From IMG/VR virus record IMGVR_UViG_3300036715_001249, positions 1 to 45,573 of that record: a DNA stretch of 45,573 bases; one strand, given 5' to 3'. The position numbers and the translations under genes were made by a program. The notes under the pieces were generated by a model. That model did no database searches, had not been told where the DNA came from, and worked only from the letters and a program-made list of their open reading frames with translations. Below are positions 12,018 through 20,838 of the stretch, one piece after another. Position 1 is the first letter of the stretch, and each line of letters opens with the position of its first letter. This stretch comes from a virus.

Positions 12018-12307
12018 AACCGCACGCCCTAAATGTCCATGACCGCGTGACGGGCCGCGCTATTCCGAGACTGTCCCGCCGAGCAAGCGGCTGGTGGGAT
12101 TGGTTTATTAACGATGCGCTGGGTTGTTCAATCGAAGGCGTCGGCGGGTTCGAGAAGTCCAAGACGAAGGCGCACAAGCTGGCGAGCCACGCCGCCCAAG
12201 AATACAACGACCGCATCCGGCGCGAGCGGCCAACGTCTGCGCCACAACCCAAGGAACGCCCCTACTGCGTTCCCGCCGGGGACGGCACGGAGGTTTTTAG
12301 GAGATGA
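12014..12307 (+). CDS. Hypothetical protein, 97 aa
   Basis: ATG overlaps the intI stop (ATGA), so it is translationally coupled to intI. Residues ~25-65 (SGWWDWFINDALGCSIEGVG) suggest a folded domain, followed by a basic Lys-rich helix and a proline-rich tail. No attC is seen here or beyond. Unknown function; its link to intI makes a recombination-related role possible but unsupported. Confidence 0.6.
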   Translation: MKPHALNVHDRVTGRAIPRLSRRASGWWDWFINDALGCSIEGVGGFEKSKTKAHKLASHAAQEYNDRIRRERPTSAPQPKERPYCVPAGDGTEVFRR

Positions 12308-12741
12308 AGATTCGATTTGACGCCGTGAACGGTGCGATTAACTTGGTTGCGTTCTCCTTGATCGGTGAACATGACCATGATGAGTTTGATACCAACGATA
12401 ACAAAAGCCGCCGCAAGGCGCTCTCCGCTCATGGTGGAGTTCACCGATCAATCGTTGGCATCGTGACGCCGGTTGGCCCGCAAGGGTTGGCCGGTGTTTT
12501 CTTTTGCCGTGAACGCCGCCCGGTGGTAATACTCCACCGCCCCGAGAGGGATAAAGAAACGCGGGTCAAGGCACGCAGGATTCACTGTCCCCTACCTACC
12601 GGCCTAGCTCAGAGGGTGAACGCGAGCGCATCACGGTGCGCTCTGGTTTTCCCTTTTGGCTTCTCTCTTTCTGTTCTTCTGGGGACTTGTTCTCTTGTCC
12701 CTCTTGTCTTTTCCGTTTTGCTTTATCCTTTAGGCTTATGA
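12304..12741 (+). CDS. Hypothetical protein of doubtful C-terminus
   Basis: Starts and ends in four-base ATGA overlaps with its neighbours, which supports a real gene. The first ~95 residues (KIRFDAVNGAINLVAFSLIG ...) look like a small beta-rich protein. From about residue 105 the frame crosses a strong hairpin and a pyrimidine-rich tract and becomes Leu/Val/Ser-rich and unnatural. The functional protein may end earlier through a frameshift, or the tail may be a membrane segment. Confidence 0.45.
   Translation: MKIRFDAVNGAINLVAFSLIGEHDHDEFDTNDNKSRRKALSAHGGVHRSIVGIVTPVGPQGLAGVFFCRERRPVVILHRPERDKETRVKARRIHCPLPTGLAQRVNASASRCALVFPFGFSLSVLLGTCSLVPLVFSVLLYPLGL
12624..12650 (+). terminator. Hairpin followed by a T-run, terminator-like
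   Basis: GAGCGCA, loop TCACGG, TGCGCTC gives a perfect 7-bp GC-rich stem, followed by TGGTTTTCCC and a long pyrimidine-rich stretch to 12735. It resembles an intrinsic or attenuating terminator inside the operon after intI. It lies within an open frame, so coding constraint cannot be excluded. The preceding bases (TAGCTCAGAGGG) look like a tRNA D-arm. Confidence 0.35.
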
Positions 12742-12944
12742 GCTTTGAAAATTCCAAGTGCCCTTGCGGTGAAACCAAGCCATGCGACACGATGCTGTGC
12801 GACAGTTGCCTTGTTGCTTTTGCAGATCGCCGCGAAATGCAAGAGCTTAACAACGACAAGCTGCCGGTTGAATCCCGCCGCCATTCGGCAATCATTCTCG
12901 TTACGCTCTCACGCCAACGCAAACGCCAGTTGCAATTCGCATGA
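12738..12944 (+). CDS. Small zinc-finger-like protein, 68 aa
   Basis: ATG overlaps the previous stop. N-terminal CPCG, C and CDSC cysteines (residues 8-25) form a probable zinc site, followed by a basic helix (RQRKRQ). It overlaps the next start (ATGA). Unknown function. Confidence 0.6.
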   Translation: MSFENSKCPCGETKPCDTMLCDSCLVAFADRREMQELNNDKLPVESRRHSAIILVTLSRQRKRQLQFA

Positions 12945-13102
12945 CCAAGCCGCGCAAGCCCCGTCGAACCTACCCGCGAGTGCGCTGCCCCGGCTGCGGT
13001 TGGACGCACGCCCTGATTGATGGCCGCATCTGGTCGCACTGGATTGGCGGCAAGTTGTGCATCGGCTGCAAAATGCCGTTGCCGCACGATTACGAAATAT
13101 GA
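12941..13102 (+). CDS. 53-residue zinc-ribbon protein
   Basis: Starts in an ATGA overlap and ends in another. Two Cys pairs, CPGC (16-19) and CIGC (40-43), with intervening Trp and His residues form a typical single zinc ribbon. The N-terminus is highly basic (KPRKPRRTYPR). Likely nucleic-acid or partner binding. Confidence 0.6.
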   Translation: MTKPRKPRRTYPRVRCPGCGWTHALIDGRIWSHWIGGKLCIGCKMPLPHDYEI

Positions 13103-13482
13103 AAACAGAACTACTCGATCAAGATTCAATCAACCAACTGTGCCGCGATTACTCAAAGGAAATCACCGAAGGCTACCGGCACGACGCATTACAGAAGAAG
13201 CTTTCCGATGCGCTGGATGTCGAGTGCATCCATCTGCAACGGTTGTGGCGTCGGGCGCTTACGGTGGCGACGCGCGGCACGTTCATCAACACAGACAGGG
13301 CGCGTGTCTGGATGAGCATTAACCACAGTGTCAGGCCAGTCACGGTCACGCCGATTGCCTCCGTCAGCATTTGCATTGTCCAAGGATGTGAGCTTAATCT
13401 TTCATTCGTCGCCACGACCGAAAATATCAAAGCCGAGACGGCGAAGTTCAAAAAAGTGTTGGCCGTTTATTTGAACCGATGA
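13099..13482 (+). CDS. Hypothetical protein, 127 aa
   Basis: ATG 13099 overlaps the previous stop. A helical N-terminal half (residues 1-55) is followed by a beta-rich half (VTVTPIASVSICIVQG). No motif recognised. Coupled to the following membrane peptide gene by ATGA. Confidence 0.6.
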   Translation: MKTELLDQDSINQLCRDYSKEITEGYRHDALQKKLSDALDVECIHLQRLWRRALTVATRGTFINTDRARVWMSINHSVRPVTVTPIASVSICIVQGCELNLSFVATTENIKAETAKFKKVLAVYLNR

Positions 13483-13580
13483 AATTTCTTTTCTACTCCT
13501 ACCAGCAACTTCTACCAACCCTGATGCTCCTGACCGGCATAGTCATCGGCTGGTGGCTGTGCAAGAAAGTGAACCGATGA
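13479..13580 (+). CDS. 33-residue single-pass membrane peptide
   Basis: Starts and ends in ATGA overlaps with both neighbours, strong support for a genuine tiny gene. Residues ~10-28 (LLPTLMLLTGIVIGWWL) form one transmembrane helix followed by CKKVNR, so positive residues lie on the cytoplasmic side. Possible roles include a small membrane-active or exclusion peptide; none is shown by sequence. Confidence 0.55.
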   Translation: MKFLFYSYQQLLPTLMLLTGIVIGWWLCKKVNR

Positions 13581-13831
13581 ACGCGACGCAGCTTGATTTA
13601 CTCGAACGGGACTGGGTTGAACGGATGAAGCCCGTCGTGCTGGCGAAGATGCGCGGGCGGGAGTTCACGAGCGATGACTGCCACGCGGTAGTTGAACCGC
13701 CCAGCAACCCGAACCTCTACGGCGTTCTTTTCGCGTCCATCCGCAAACACCTTGAGCGCGTCGGCTACCGCCCCAGCACGAGGCCGGAACGGAATGGGGG
13801 CGTCGTCCGCGTTTGGGTTATCAAGTCCTGA
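13577..13831 (+). CDS. Hypothetical protein, 84 aa
   Basis: ATG 13577 overlaps the membrane peptide stop. It has an N-terminal helix (QLDLLERDWVERMKPVVLAK), a central P-x-N-P-N-L-Y-G-V-L-F segment and a C-terminal beta hairpin (GVVRVWVIKS), a winged-helix-like order seen in small DNA-binding proteins. That fold is only a suggestion. Confidence 0.6.
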   Translation: MNATQLDLLERDWVERMKPVVLAKMRGREFTSDDCHAVVEPPSNPNLYGVLFASIRKHLERVGYRPSTRPERNGGVVRVWVIKS

Positions 13832-13846
13832 CTACTCGCGCAGCGC

Positions 13847-14089
13847 ATGGCTGAAATGATAAATGGGAACACGTTGATCGTTTTCGTCACTTGTGACGGC
13901 AACCTGTGGCACATTCAATACCTGTATATTGGCGGCGTTGAAGTGCGAACATTCTGCGGCAAGACGTTGAAGAACCCGGCCATGCTGATGAGAGCCTATC
14001 CAGACCGCATCTGTTCAGAATGCAACAAGCAGGCAATGGAACAGTTGGAGATTTCAAAAAATCTACAAGGTCACTCGCGCAGCCTATGA
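13847..14089 (+). CDS. Hypothetical protein with a Cys pair, 80 aa
   Basis: Beta-rich N-terminal part (NTLIVFVTCDGNLWHIQYLY) and a later CSEC with an earlier C-G-K-T that could make a zinc site. ATG 13856 is an alternative start. Stop overlaps the next gene's ATG. Confidence 0.6.
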   Translation: MAEMINGNTLIVFVTCDGNLWHIQYLYIGGVEVRTFCGKTLKNPAMLMRAYPDRICSECNKQAMEQLEISKNLQGHSRSL

Positions 14090-14349
14090 CATTCAAAGAA
14101 GCTCTCAAGAAACTGAACATAGAGGACTACGGGCGGCGCATCTTCCACAGCAGTTCAACCGGCGAACTGATGCACCTGATGGACTATGTTGAAATTGCGA
14201 CCGCAATCAAAGATGCAACGTGGTTCCGACCGCTCTTTGTGGCCGCAGTAAAATACGCGGAAGAAAACTGGAGCCGTCCAGAGTCCTGCTTTCAGCACAT
14301 GCCACAACTGATGCAATCGCTGTCGGATGCAATGAAGGAAAAAGACTAG
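14086..14349 (+). CDS. Hypothetical protein, 87 aa
   Basis: Last gene of the plus-strand operon, coupled by ATGA. Helical throughout (FKEALKKLNIEDYG ... MPQLMQSLSDAMKEKD). It ends 11 bases before the convergent stop of the giant late protein, leaving no room for separate terminators. Confidence 0.6.
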   Translation: MTFKEALKKLNIEDYGRRIFHSSSTGELMHLMDYVEIATAIKDATWFRPLFVAAVKYAEENWSRPESCFQHMPQLMQSLSDAMKEKD

Positions 14350-14360
14350 CGCAGTGGACG

Positions 14361-17300
14361 CTATTTCTGCTTTTCCTTCGCCTCGTAGCTCGATACGCCC
14401 GCGCCGAATTCAGACAGCACTTGAATGATTGCGCCCTCGGTCATGCCGCGTTCGCGCATCGTCGTCACAAGCTCGCTGATAGCCAGCGGAACCGGAAGCG
14501 CGGCGCTCGCAGCCTCGCCGGGAGTCACGCGCACTTTCTTCGGGTCTTTGCCGTAATCAATCGCGGCAATCGTGGCGCGGACAGCGGCGGCAATGTCGGG
14601 CCGCGCCTTGTTCTTGAAGAAATTCCAGATGACTTCGCCGGAACCAGCCTTCGCAATGTTCCGGTTCTTGTCCTCAATCGAAGTTGTCTCGCCTTTCTGC
14701 AACCGTTCTTCAAAAACAATCAACTGTTGGAATCCACCCCACGGATCAATGCGAGTGTTGCCGCGAACCACTTTGCCGAAGTCGGTTGATGTGGAGACGT
14801 TCTTCTCCTTCTCATCAAACAGGCGGCTAACGAGGGCGAGAGCAACGCCCCCAAGAATAATCCGGGCGTATTCCTTCACGACAATCTTGCGCGCCCTGGC
14901 ACTGCCGGCCAATTTGCCGCCGCCCCAAATCGGCTGGCCCGTCAGGAATTGAACCCGGCTGGCGAGAAGCTTTGGCGACCATAGAACAATGCTCCCAGCT
15001 TTGGAGACGGCGGGATTCAGTTTGCCGCGTCCAGTGGCGATGTTGACCATGTTGCCGATCACGCGCAGTTCAACATCTGTAGGCGGTCGGTCCCTGAAAT
15101 TCACGTCAAGCAGATGGTCAAAAAATCCAGCGCGCATCGTGTTCAGTGACGCAATGAAAGCCCGGTTGGAGGCCCGCACGCCGCGCGAGGCGAGTTTGAA
15201 CGGGGCGGTAACAGCCGACTTGCCGAGGTTGCCAGTCTTGAACGGAAGTTTCGCCCATTCGTCCAAGATGGATATGGCGTTTTCCTCGCCCTTGGTGAAC
15301 TTCGTTTCGTTCAGGTCGGTGTATTCGATGCCGGCCTTCTTGTCCGCGCCACTGGTTGAGTTCGGGCGCATCTTGCGGCGTTGCTCGATGACTTCTGCCC
15401 GGCCCTCGCTGGACGCCGCTTTGAACATATCCACGAATGGACGGTAAAGCAGTTCCGCCCCCGCCTTGGGATTGGTCAGCACGCGGGTCGAAGCGGAAAG
15501 CAGCGCGGCAAGCATCTGGCGGGGCGATGACAGGTCGTAGCTCGAAACGATGTTCACAAACGCGCCGCCCGTCTGCTTGATGCCACTCCAAACCTTTTGC
15601 GCCTTCGTGCGCCGGGCCAGTTCGTATTCGTGGTTCGCTTTGTCGTATGCGGTTTTCTCCCGTTGCACGTCCGCCAACGCCTTCAAAACATCCTCGTTCA
15701 GTTCGCGCTTTGGCTTGGGCGGTGCCTTTTCAAAATCTCCCTTGGCCGTGCGCTCCTGATATTCGGCGGCGCGCTGGCGCAGTCGTAGTAGGTAGTTCAG
15801 CAGAAACTTTTCGTGGGCCTCGGGTGAAGGCTGATTGCGCTCCCGTGCGTTCTTCCGCTGCTCCTTGAGTTCGGCCAGCTTCTTCTCGCGCTCGATCACC
15901 CGCGCATCTTCCGAAGGCGTCCGCTCTTTCTTGGGCTTGCTGAAAACCTCGTCGTCGCGAAGCTGATTTTCAATCGCCTCAATCTGTTTGTCCAACGTCT
16001 TGACGCGGGACTCTGCCGCCGCTGCCTCTGGCTCTGGCTTTGGCTGTGCCGCGTCGCGGGCGTAGTCACGCTGCTCCTTGAGTTCGGCGATGCGCGCGCG
16101 GGCGGCGGTCAGCTTCGCGCTCTCGCCAGCGAACGGCACGCGACTGCGTGGAAAGATTTCGCCGCTCCGCATCTGCCGCTCGATCTCGGCAATCTGCCGC
16201 TCTGCCGACTTCTCCACCGCTGCCAACCGCTGTGCATCCGTCAACTCCCTGCCGAAAATCTCGTCGTGCGCTTTTTGGATCTCCGCAATCTCGTTCCTCA
16301 ACCGCAAGGTTTCCGCGTTGTAAGGTGATGGCGAGCGTTCGCTGATGATGCGCTGCCGAGTGGCGACCTCCTGCCTCAAGTCGCGCAGGCGGTTCGTCAG
16401 CCGAGTGTTGATGGAGTCCAGGGCGGACTTGATGGCTTTGGCCGGGTCGGTCGGAACATCCAAGTGAAAGGCTTTCTTGGCCTCGTTCACCATCTTGATC
16501 CAGCCGCGTTGAATGTCGCTGGGGGCATCGCGCAGCAAGCCGGTTGCCTTGGGCGATTCGCCTTTGAAATAGTCCAGCAGCTTGCGGACGGAGATAATCT
16601 GCGCGGAGATGTCGCGCACCGTGCGCTTGGTGAATTCCGGCGATGGCAGCTTTGACTTGCCGTAACCGCTCATCAAATCCATGGCCTGCTCGCGCGTGAT
16701 CGTCGGGTCAATCTTCTGCAAAATCTCGTGAACGCGGGTTTCCATCGGCAACCGCTCCTTGATGCCTTCGTGTTCAACGAGCAATTCCATCAGCTTGCGG
16801 ATGGACGGGTTTGCGCCGGTCAAATCGCCTTCCTCCTTGTGATGCTCCTTCAGGTAGTCGGTTACGTCCTTTTGTTCCGCTGCCAAGTCGCGGGTCTTTC
16901 CAGCACCCTTGACGACTCGTTTAACCTTTTCGGAATCCACGCCTTTGACTTTCAGAAGGTCAGACTCAAGCATTTCTTGGCTCTTGTCGTAAGCCGGTTT
17001 CAAGTAAGGCTCAATCTGATCTGCATACTCAACTCCGACGTGACGGCGAACCGCGTCCGCCCACTTGGCAAAATCCACAATCTTCCGGCCCAGCTTGGCA
17101 ACCCCGATTTCGGCCAGGTCGAAGATTATCGTAGGGTCTGCGCCCCCGGTGTTCGTGCGCGCCAGTTTTTCGCGCAAGCGCAACACGGCCACGTCAGCGC
17201 GGCGCTCGAAGCCTTTGACGATGCGCTCGGCCCGGTCCAAGATGGACGGATGGTATTGCGGCTGGCTGGCGGCTTCTTTTGCAACCCGGTCGAGTGCTTC

Positions 17301-20300
17301 TTTGACTGCTGCGGCTGAATCCGCTTCACGTGTGTCCGCCTTGTATTTCTTTTCCGCCGCCTCAAGTTTGGCTTCCAGTTCCGCAATGCGCTCATGCGCT
17401 TTCAACAACTCCAAGGTTTCCTCCTTGGTGAGTTTTTCACCCTTCGCCTTCATGCGCTTGAGCGTCATCATGTCGAGCGAGTAATCTTCGCGCAGCCCGA
17501 TCTTGATGGCCTGCAACGAGCGACCCGCCGCCGTGCCTGAACCACCTTCGCCAACCAGTTCGTCCAGCTTGGACAACTGCTCGCTATAAAACTCCACGTT
17601 GGCCGATTCCGCCGCCTCGGCTTCGGCGCTGCCGTTCTCGAAATGCTCGCGCCAGTTCTTGATGGCGCGGTAGTAGGCGTTGCTCAACTGTGCGCGGTGA
17701 ATGGCGACAATGGCGCGCTCCGTCGGGTCAAGGGTCGTCTCGCGCTTCTTGCGCAGGCGGGCGAGAATCTTTTCCGCCGCGTCGGGCGTCTCGTCCAGAA
17801 TCCGGGTTGCTTCTGCCACCGCCTGCTTGTTGCTGAAAACTTCGTGTTCCTCCAACGGGCCAACGCCGCGTTCGGCGCGCTCCTTGTTGATCTGCTCGAT
17901 GGTGTTCTTGGTCGTGAACGGTTTGGCCGGCTCAACCTCAGACGGCTTCGCCCCTCCTAATCCACCCTTGCCAGCCGCGCCAGTATCAATGTTTGGATTG
18001 CCTTCGGAAAACATCTCCCCCTGATTCTTCTTCGCTGCGGCCTCGCCTGCCGCCTTGTCGGCTTCGGCTTTGGCTTTCTCGGTGGCGATGCGGTCGCCGT
18101 CGCTGGCTTTCTCGCCTGACAGCGTGAAATCCTCGGTCTGATTCTTGAGCAAGTCGCCCGTGCCTTTTTCCATCGCACCGAGTTGCGGAATTTTTGCTTC
18201 CACTTCTGGAATTTTCGATTCCGCCCGCTTCACCCGCTCGACAAACAACGTCTCGCCGCCGTCAACCTCTTGCACGCCGAATTGCCTGCCGTCTTTCAGG
18301 GTGATGTCGCCCGTCTTGGCGTCTTTGGCGATGACTTCCACCGGATCGCCGTTGACCTCGATAACGTCGCCCACATTCAGCTTGTTCGCCTTCTGACTCA
18401 GCGGCCCGCCGTGTTCTTCGCTCGTATATTGCTTGAACTCGTGTTCCTGCAACACGCGGCCACGGTTCTTGATGACGTATTCGCGCAGCTTGGCGAGGTT
18501 CTTTGACCTGTCCAAAGCGGATTCAGGGTTGCCCTCAAGCCCGGCTTCCTGCCATGCGCGGCGAATGGCTGACTTCATCGCGTCACTCGCCTGATTGCCG
18601 AGCGCCTTGGTGTCGGTCGGTTCGGTGTGTTCCGGTCGCAACCAGCCATGTTCCGGCCCCTGCGATTTGATGACCTTGATGAAAGAGGCGTGATCGGCTT
18701 TGGCCTTGGTGCGCTGTTCGGTCGTCAGTCCGGCAAACTCCTGCTCGAAAGTCTTTTTGCCAGCGGCAGCGGGGCGGTCGGTGACGTTCGCGAGCTTGAT
18801 GTTGCGCGATTCGCCCGTCTTGGTGATGCGGACTTGAACGGTGCCGTCGGTGTGAACCTGCGTCACGGTGGCGTCGTGAAACTTGTTGGACTTGGGCGCG
18901 ATTTGCACCATGACCTTTGCGCCGGGCGGGAAGGGGGTGGGCTTGTCCACTTTTGCCGCCTCGGTTGCCTGACGTTGCGCAACAATGTCGGCACGGCGCT
19001 GCAATTCATCCCGCTTGCCCTGTGCAATCTCCTTGTCCGTGATGCCACGCTTGCGCAACGGCGTGTTCACCACGGCTTGATCTGGCCCGGCAGTTGCAGC
19101 CGTGGCCGCTTTGGCGCGGGCGTATGCTGCATCTGTTGGGCGGTCTGACTTCTCCTGAGTGAAAAACCGTCCGTCTGCCGTCTGCCCAATCAGGAACTTG
19201 CCCGTCGGGTCTTGAAGCTGCGCCTTCGTCTCGCCGGGTTTCGGCAACAGGTTCTTGCGGCCGCCGTGAATGGCAATCGCTTGGTCGCGGCTTATCTCGT
19301 GCTGTCCGTCTGGAAGCGGAGATTTAACCTTCCCCGCTGCTCCTGCTAAGTCGGGTGCAGTCGGGGAAGGTTTGTTTGGCGTCCCAACCGTCGGCCCCGT
19401 TTCGGCCATGTCCACGGCGACAGGTTTCGCAACCGCGACAGGTTTATCCGCTGGCCGGGGCGCGGCGGGTGGGGAAATGGGTTCGGCTGGCTTAGGCGCA
19501 AACGGGTTCGCCCCGCCCTTTTCAATGAAGGTCGCCAGCGCGGCCAAATCCGCCTTGGTTGCCGCCGGGCTTGGTGCCGCCTGCCCCGCTGGAGCCGCAG
19601 ACGGGGCAGACGGCGGAACGGTTTCGGCGGGCACTTCGGCAGTCTTGGCAGTAATCGGCTCCGAAGGCAGCGTAACGGGCTTTTGCAGCGTCGTCCCTAG
19701 CGTGCCGGTGTCCGGGCGTATTTGCGCTTCCGACGCCGTGGCGGGGCGGGACGGCGGCAAAACACCACCGCCGGGGGGCTGTTGCTCAATCTCACCCGGT
19801 TTGGGCGGCGTGAATGGCTCAGAACTCAGCGCGGCAGGCTTGCGCCCCATCGGATCGGCAGCTTGACGCGCGGCGTTGTCCGCCCTGGCGGCTTCGGCTG
19901 ACAGCGTAATCGGCTCAAATCGCTTCTGAACCTCGGGAATGGCAAAGGCAAGGTTGCTGCCGATGATGACCGCCAGTTGCCGCTTAAACTCCTGCGGGTC
20001 GGTTTTCGCCAGTTCGACCAGTTCCGGCGTGGACTGCGCTACCATCAGGGCGTCCATCGAAGCCTGATTTGAGGCAATGTGAATGGCCTTCTGCGCGGCA
20101 GCGCTACCCATCCAGCCCGCGCCCCGGTCAATCCCGGCCTGAATCATCTTGTCCGCGCCTGCCGATGCCGCCTTGCCAACCACCGGGAACAACGCCGCAA
20201 ACGCCGCGCTCTTGGGGTGGAAGTTGCCCTGTTCGTCGTAGCCGAACAACGCCGCACTGCCCGCCATGCTGGTAGGCAATCCGCCCGCCGGCATCAGCGT

Positions 20301-20837
20301 GATCTTGGGTGCCATGTCGGCTATTCCAAGCGAGATGTCACCCGCGACCGTGCCCCAGCCAAAGTCGCCGCGCTCTTTATCCACTTCGCGGGCGGTTTCC
20401 AACGTTTTCCTTATTGGTAACGGTTCGTCACCGCGCACGGAAGCGAGGTTTGAAGGCTTCTCGCCAGCTATCACTTGCGCCGTGTCGCCAACGATAGCCG
20501 TCGCCGTGCGTCCGAACTGTCCGGGGATTGATCCTGCCGTGCCGAGAATGCCTTTTCGCTGAACCATGTCGCCAGAGTCAACGTCGGGATCTCCAATCAG
20601 CGTCTTGACCAGCGGCAGGCGGCGAATGTCGGAAGTGATGGCTTCAAACCGCGACGGAGCGCGCAACGTCCCCATCGGGTCGGAAGGCTTAGGAATGGGT
20701 ATGATGCTGGACGGCCCTTGGTTCATCACAGACCCAAGGTCAAACCGGGGCGCGGGCGTCTCTACCTCATCCGGCCCCGGCGGCACGAAGGATTGCACGT
20801 CCTCGATCTCGTCGGGCAATGGTGGCGTGAAGGGCAT
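14361..20837 (-). CDS. Giant internal virion / polyvalent protein, 2158 aa
   Basis: The longest gene. The N-terminal ~600 residues are Pro/Ala-rich with PSEPITAK and KPAP repeats. Residues ~1000-1700 are highly charged and mostly predicted coiled coil. The C-terminal ~400 residues (from AYDKANHEYELARRTKAQKV) contain folded helical segments and one hydrophobic stretch (ARIILGGVALALVSRLF) that could insert in a membrane. Size, position after the other internal-virion-type genes and the loosely built C-terminus resemble the very large polyvalent proteins of podoviruses that are ejected with DNA. No peptidase or lytic motif was identified by eye. Confidence 0.6.
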   Translation of the reverse strand: MPFTPPLPDEIEDVQSFVPPGPDEVETPAPRFDLGSVMNQGPSSIIPIPKPSDPMGTLRAPSRFEAITSDIRRLPLVKTLIGDPDVDSGDMVQRKGILGTAGSIPGQFGRTATAIVGDTAQVIAGEKPSNLASVRGDEPLPIRKTLETAREVDKERGDFGWGTVAGDISLGIADMAPKITLMPAGGLPTSMAGSAALFGYDEQGNFHPKSAAFAALFPVVGKAASAGADKMIQAGIDRGAGWMGSAAAQKAIHIASNQASMDALMVAQSTPELVELAKTDPQEFKRQLAVIIGSNLAFAIPEVQKRFEPITLSAEAARADNAARQAADPMGRKPAALSSEPFTPPKPGEIEQQPPGGGVLPPSRPATASEAQIRPDTGTLGTTLQKPVTLPSEPITAKTAEVPAETVPPSAPSAAPAGQAAPSPAATKADLAALATFIEKGGANPFAPKPAEPISPPAAPRPADKPVAVAKPVAVDMAETGPTVGTPNKPSPTAPDLAGAAGKVKSPLPDGQHEISRDQAIAIHGGRKNLLPKPGETKAQLQDPTGKFLIGQTADGRFFTQEKSDRPTDAAYARAKAATAATAGPDQAVVNTPLRKRGITDKEIAQGKRDELQRRADIVAQRQATEAAKVDKPTPFPPGAKVMVQIAPKSNKFHDATVTQVHTDGTVQVRITKTGESRNIKLANVTDRPAAAGKKTFEQEFAGLTTEQRTKAKADHASFIKVIKSQGPEHGWLRPEHTEPTDTKALGNQASDAMKSAIRRAWQEAGLEGNPESALDRSKNLAKLREYVIKNRGRVLQEHEFKQYTSEEHGGPLSQKANKLNVGDVIEVNGDPVEVIAKDAKTGDITLKDGRQFGVQEVDGGETLFVERVKRAESKIPEVEAKIPQLGAMEKGTGDLLKNQTEDFTLSGEKASDGDRIATEKAKAEADKAAGEAAAKKNQGEMFSEGNPNIDTGAAGKGGLGGAKPSEVEPAKPFTTKNTIEQINKERAERGVGPLEEHEVFSNKQAVAEATRILDETPDAAEKILARLRKKRETTLDPTERAIVAIHRAQLSNAYYRAIKNWREHFENGSAEAEAAESANVEFYSEQLSKLDELVGEGGSGTAAGRSLQAIKIGLREDYSLDMMTLKRMKAKGEKLTKEETLELLKAHERIAELEAKLEAAEKKYKADTREADSAAAVKEALDRVAKEAASQPQYHPSILDRAERIVKGFERRADVAVLRLREKLARTNTGGADPTIIFDLAEIGVAKLGRKIVDFAKWADAVRRHVGVEYADQIEPYLKPAYDKSQEMLESDLLKVKGVDSEKVKRVVKGAGKTRDLAAEQKDVTDYLKEHHKEEGDLTGANPSIRKLMELLVEHEGIKERLPMETRVHEILQKIDPTITREQAMDLMSGYGKSKLPSPEFTKRTVRDISAQIISVRKLLDYFKGESPKATGLLRDAPSDIQRGWIKMVNEAKKAFHLDVPTDPAKAIKSALDSINTRLTNRLRDLRQEVATRQRIISERSPSPYNAETLRLRNEIAEIQKAHDEIFGRELTDAQRLAAVEKSAERQIAEIERQMRSGEIFPRSRVPFAGESAKLTAARARIAELKEQRDYARDAAQPKPEPEAAAAESRVKTLDKQIEAIENQLRDDEVFSKPKKERTPSEDARVIEREKKLAELKEQRKNARERNQPSPEAHEKFLLNYLLRLRQRAAEYQERTAKGDFEKAPPKPKRELNEDVLKALADVQREKTAYDKANHEYELARRTKAQKVWSGIKQTGGAFVNIVSSYDLSSPRQMLAALLSASTRVLTNPKAGAELLYRPFVDMFKAASSEGRAEVIEQRRKMRPNSTSGADKKAGIEYTDLNETKFTKGEENAISILDEWAKLPFKTGNLGKSAVTAPFKLASRGVRASNRAFIASLNTMRAGFFDHLLDVNFRDRPPTDVELRVIGNMVNIATGRGKLNPAVSKAGSIVLWSPKLLASRVQFLTGQPIWGGGKLAGSARARKIVVKEYARIILGGVALALVSRLFDEKEKNVSTSTDFGKVVRGNTRIDPWGGFQQLIVFEERLQKGETTSIEDKNRNIAKAGSGEVIWNFFKNKARPDIAAAVRATIAAIDYGKDPKKVRVTPGEAASAALPVPLAISELVTTMRERGMTEGAIIQVLSEFGAGVSSYEAKEKQK

Positions 20838-20838
20838 G

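Noticed and set aside
12598-12660. tRNA gene
   Set aside because: Only a D-arm-like start and one hairpin; no T-arm, no acceptor pairing and an overlong D loop.
12018-14350. Continuation of the cassette array after intI
   Set aside because: No paired GTTNGGC-type sites were found; genes here are linked by ATGA overlaps with no room for attC.
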